Assembly: GCA_024275815.1 (NCBI GenBank)
Contig: JAJRYI010000037.1
Location: 1-7,099, forward strand
Origin: Actinomycetes bacterium
GTDB taxonomy: Bacteria; Actinomycetota; Acidimicrobiia; Spongiisociales; UBA5794
Length of the DNA: 7,099 bases
Direction: 5' to 3'
Of the stretch, positions 5,119 through 7,099 are shown piece after piece; within the stretch, counting starts at the first letter, position 1; each line of letters begins with the position of its first letter. The notes beneath the pieces were generated by a model. The model saw only the letters and a program-made list of their open reading frames with translations, did not search any database and was not told the origin of the DNA. The position numbers and the translations under genes are program-made.

Positions 5119-6237
5119 ATGCACTTCACTCCCAGCCTCGCGCCGCTTCGGAGGTGGGCCGTGGCGCTGTTCGTGCTCGCGCTGTTCGCTTCCGCATGCT
5201 CGAGCGACGGATGGCGGGAGATGCCGGAGCCGCCCATTGACGGGCGCGGCTCGGCCGGCTCGGCGTGTTCGGGGTCGCGTCTCGTCGTGTGGGGTGGTGC
5301 CACGGTGCGTCGCCAGACAGACTCTGAGAATCCAGACGTCGTGACCATTGGAACGTTCGCCGACGGAGCGCTCTTCGATTCTTCGACCGGACAGTGGGAC
5401 CTTCTTCCGCCAGCTCCTTTGACCGCCCGGTGGGCCGCAACAACGGCCGTCGTCGGCCACAAACTGCTGGTGTGGAGCGGTGCGGGGAATGTGGTCGCTT
5501 CGTCGGATCCTGCCGACTTCGACTATCCGGGCGACGGTGCGACCCTCGATCTCGCCACGATGGCGTGGACCTATCTGCCTGGAGGAGCGTTGCAACCCCG
5601 CTTCGGCGGCACCGCCGTTGCCCTCGGCGAGCGGGAAGTATTCATCTACGGTGGTCGAGCGACGCCGGGGACTGATACATCGACGTTGAACGCTGCGTTC
5701 CTCGACGTCTCCTCACTGCAGATCTCTGTGACGGAGAGTCCGCCGGCCGACAGCGTCGTGTTCGTCGATCGTGGGCGGCTACTCGCCATCGATTCGCTCG
5801 GTATGTACGAGTACGCATCCTCTCCCGACGAGTGGATCGACGAACCGATCGACGTGCCTGCAGCGATGGGGACCCCCATTGCTGCAGTTCCTCTCGAAGG
5901 CGGCACGAAGACCATCGTTGTCTCGACCTCTCGAAGTTGGGTCTACGAGGCGGCAACAGGGTTCCTCGTGCTCCAAGCAAGCCCCGCCATCGGTACGGAT
6001 GCGCAGGTCCGCTCATCGACATCTGGCGCCACGATATGGGATCCTGCGTCCCGTTCGGCATGGATCCTGCACGACCGCACGTGGGAACCGTTGCCAACAC
6101 CTCGGAGGCTGGGCAACCGCAAGGGCGCGTCGGTCTGCCAGACGCCGTCCTCATTGATCATCTGGGGTGGCCAGGACGACCGCGAGACCGTCAGCATCAC
6201 CCGAGACGACGGCCTGGTGCTCAATCTCGACGATTGA
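5119..6237 (+). CDS. Lipoprotein with Kelch/galactose-oxidase-like beta-propeller
   Basis: The 372-residue product begins with a basic n-region (R11, R12), a hydrophobic stretch (13-25) and a lipobox-like FASAC with Cys27, so it should be exported and lipid-anchored. The mature part carries Kelch-like strands spaced along the chain: RLVVWGG (54-60), KLLVWSGAG (115-123), EVFIYGGR (173-180) and SLIIWGGQD (345-353). Between them lie WDLLPPAPL and WEPLPTPRR segments, which are typical turns between propeller blades. Cys50 and Cys340, before the first and last WGG strands, could staple the propeller closed. No catalytic residues are evident, so a binding or scaffolding role is most likely. It starts 9 nt after the META stop codon, with no clear Shine-Dalgarno, which suggests translational coupling in the sigma-META operon. 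The fold is a fair call; ligand and role are unknown. Confidence 0.85.
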   Translation: MHFTPSLAPLRRWAVALFVLALFASACSSDGWREMPEPPIDGRGSAGSACSGSRLVVWGGATVRRQTDSENPDVVTIGTFADGALFDSSTGQWDLLPPAPLTARWAATTAVVGHKLLVWSGAGNVVASSDPADFDYPGDGATLDLATMAWTYLPGGALQPRFGGTAVALGEREVFIYGGRATPGTDTSTLNAAFLDVSSLQISVTESPPADSVVFVDRGRLLAIDSLGMYEYASSPDEWIDEPIDVPAAMGTPIAAVPLEGGTKTIVVSTSRSWVYEAATGFLVLQASPAIGTDAQVRSSTSGATIWDPASRSAWILHDRTWEPLPTPRRLGNRKGASVCQTPSSLIIWGGQDDRETVSITRDDGLVLNLDD

Positions 6238-6239
6238 AA

Positions 6240-6276
6240 GAGGGCCTCACCCTCGGGAACCGCGGCGCGGCGCCGC
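6240..6276. terminator. GC-rich hairpins between convergent genes
   Basis: GAGGG-CCTCA-CCCTC (6240-6254) begins three bases after the Kelch stop codon. A second stem, GCGGC (6262-6266) with GCCGC (6272-6276), follows. They lie between the Kelch and YbjQ genes, which converge. No U-tract follows on either strand, so intrinsic termination is uncertain. Confidence 0.3.
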
Positions 6277-6291
6277 TGGATTCGCCTGCGG

Positions 6292-6342
6292 TCAGCTGAT
6301 GACGATCGCCGTCCCGTACGCGACGATCTCTGCCATGCCCTA
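6292..6342 (-). other. Orphaned C-terminal strand of the YbjQ-like gene
   Basis: These codons follow the in-frame TAG and encode GMAEIVAYGTAIVIS before a TGA. The phase is kept and the residues resemble the normal end of the family (compare SVSGTAVK in E. coli YbjQ, from memory). This indicates that the intact gene ended at 6292. Confidence 0.65.
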
Positions 6343-6639
6343 CTGCTCGCCCATGTCTGTCGAGTCGAAGCAGAGGCCGACGACTGCATTCCCACCCAGC
6401 GCCTCGGCGTGTTCGACCATCGGATCGACCGCCACCCGCCGTGCTTCCTCGAGCGTCTCGGTGAACTGTTCGACCTCACCCCGACGAAGTGCTTTGATCG
6501 AACCCGAGAAGCCCTTCGAGAACCCCGTGGACCGTGCGATGAGGCCGTAGCAGGCACCGACGTAGCGTTCGGTCTGACGACCGGGAATCTGGCCGATGGT
6601 CGCCACCGGTATCGCGATCGGATCGTTGAGCTTTGGCAT
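6340..6639 (-). CDS. YbjQ/UPF0145 family protein, truncated by an amber codon
   Basis: This is a small cytoplasmic protein of the YbjQ (UPF0145) family, which forms oligomeric rings and has no firmly assigned function. The 99 residues contain the family's features: GxIPGRQTERYVG near 16-28, a GFSKGFSGSIKALRRGE region (39-55), the helix FTETLEEARRVAVDPMVEHAEALG (59-82) and GNAVVGLCFD (83-92). ATG 6639 has AGGAGG 6 nt upstream. The frame stops at TAG (6342-6340), yet continues in the same frame with GMAEIVAYGTAIVIS and TGA (6294-6292). That tail looks like the missing last strand, since family members typically end with a GTAV-like segment, for a total of 115 codons. So this is either a nonsense mutation, a sequence error, or (less likely) a suppressed amber codon. 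Confidence 0.82.
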   Translation of the reverse strand: MPKLNDPIAIPVATIGQIPGRQTERYVGACYGLIARSTGFSKGFSGSIKALRRGEVEQFTETLEEARRVAVDPMVEHAEALGGNAVVGLCFDSTDMGEQ

Positions 6640-6645
6640 CTATGT

Positions 6646-6651
6646 CCTCCT
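6646..6651 (-). promoter_or_regulatory. Shine-Dalgarno of the YbjQ-like gene
   Basis: The minus strand reads AGGAGG with 6 nt to the ATG at 6639, fixing the start. Confidence 0.8.
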
Positions 6652-6672
6652 CGCTGTTCGCCGACGTCTGAT

Positions 6673-6694
6673 CTGATTGGCTGTCACCGATCAG
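6673..6694. repeat. Imperfect inverted repeat upstream of the YbjQ-like gene
   Basis: CTGATTGG (6673-6680) pairs with CCGATCAG (6687-6694) around a 6-nt loop, with one T-G wobble. It lies between a -10-like TATCGT (minus strand, 6704-6699) and the Shine-Dalgarno, so it could be an operator or leader structure. No matching -35 is seen. I see nothing else in the rest of this 161-nt gap. Confidence 0.25.
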
Positions 6695-6800
6695 CGACAC
6701 GATAGCCGGCGACGCCTCAATGCTTCCCGGCCCGACGGAGTTGACGATCGCAAAGTAGTCCTCGGCACCACGCCATCTTGAGGCGTGGGTTCCATCCGTG

Positions 6801-7099
6801 CTACGCGATGCTACGCCGTATCGATGCTCGCAGGTCCTTCATCAACACGAACAGGTGGTTCGGGTTCTGCTCTAGTGGCACGAAGCCATATCGCTGGTAG
6901 AACGCTGCCGCCTCCGCGTCCTTGGCGTGTACGAGCACAGCTCTCCCACCGATGTCGTCGGCTGCGGCCGCACAGCGTGCCAGCGCATCCTTCAGGAGAT
7001 CGCCACCAAGACCGGTGCCCTGGACGGACCGATCGAGACCAAGGCGGGCGAGGAGAATCACCGGGATCAGCCTTTGGCGCGGCAGTCCGGCTCCCAGGC
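6801..7099 (-). CDS. GNAT acetyltransferase, TacT-like, C-terminal part (runs off right edge)
   Basis: This is the C-terminal 98 residues of a GCN5-related N-acetyltransferase. The frame stays open to the window edge, so the N-terminus lies beyond 7099. Visible features are the strand VILLARLGLDRS, the acetyl-CoA pyrophosphate loop QGTGLGGDLLKDAL (Q-G-x-G-L/x-G type), the strand GRAVLVHAKD, the helix AAAFYQRYGF with the conserved tyrosine, and the ending HLFVLMKDLRA. This pattern (LARLxVDRxxQGxGLG, LLVHAxDxxAxxFYxxxGF, HLFxxxKDL) is that of TacT/AtaT-type toxins, which acetylate aminoacyl-tRNA and are paired with a ribbon-helix-helix (DUF1778) antitoxin encoded just upstream. That position is outside the window. 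A housekeeping acetyltransferase cannot be excluded. The gene ends in TAG and lies 161 nt upstream of the YbjQ-like gene on the same strand. Confidence 0.85.
   Translation of the reverse strand, partial: LGAGLPRQRLIPVILLARLGLDRSVQGTGLGGDLLKDALARCAAAADDIGGRAVLVHAKDAEAAAFYQRYGFVPLEQNPNHLFVLMKDLRASIRRSIA

Noticed and set aside
6800..6816. Direct repeat GCTACGC separated by GAT at the GNAT stop codon
   Set aside because: A single 7-nt duplication with no flanking mobile-element structure; likely chance or slippage.
1..7099. CRISPR arrays, tRNA or rRNA genes, insertion sequences, prophage or integrase genes
   Set aside because: Looked for by eye on both strands. No spaced repeats, tRNA cloverleaf, transposase motifs or terminal inverted repeats were seen.

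Overview
The window is GC-rich, gene-dense DNA that looks like a high-GC actinobacterium. Supporting signs are GC-ending codons, strong GGAGG-type ribosome sites mixed with apparent leaderless GTG/ATG starts, actinobacterial-style lipoproteins (lipobox ending ASAC), and an ECF sigma factor followed by a single-pass membrane protein. A member of the Acidimicrobiia or a relative is my guess. No rRNA or other taxonomic marker is present, so this is inference only.

Layout. Positions 1-882 (minus) hold the N-terminal 294 codons of a major facilitator superfamily exporter that runs off the left edge. Positions 967-1575 (minus) encode an AhpC/Prx1-type peroxiredoxin whose peroxidatic cysteine codon is an in-frame TGA. 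A perfect 7-bp hairpin with a GGUC tetraloop follows 17 nt later, as expected of a bacterial SECIS element. I read this gene as a selenocysteine peroxiredoxin, and it is the most notable feature here. From 1817 everything is on the plus strand up to 6237: a small lipoprotein of unknown function, a DRG/OBG-family GTPase with a C-terminal TGS domain, an ECF sigma factor, a membrane-anchored META-domain protein broken by a one-base frameshift, and a lipoprotein with Kelch/galactose-oxidase-like repeats. The last two genes on the minus strand are a YbjQ/UPF0145 protein cut short by an amber codon 15 residues before its expected end, and the C-terminal part of a TacT-like GNAT acetyltransferase that runs off the right edge.

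How the genes may work together. The sigma, META and Kelch genes overlap or lie 9 nt apart, so they look like one operon: a sigma factor, a candidate membrane partner with an extracytoplasmic sensor domain, and a surface lipoprotein. The peroxiredoxin and the MFS gene lie in the same direction 84 nt apart, but the MFS gene appears to have its own leaderless promoter. The GNAT protein resembles toxins of type II toxin-antitoxin pairs; its antitoxin would lie beyond the right edge.

Two coding disruptions (the frameshift at about 4575 and the amber codon at 6340-6342) lie within 2 kb. They may be real decay or sequence errors. This bears on the TGA in the peroxiredoxin, but the SECIS-like hairpin and the exact position of the TGA at the catalytic residue argue for true recoding there.
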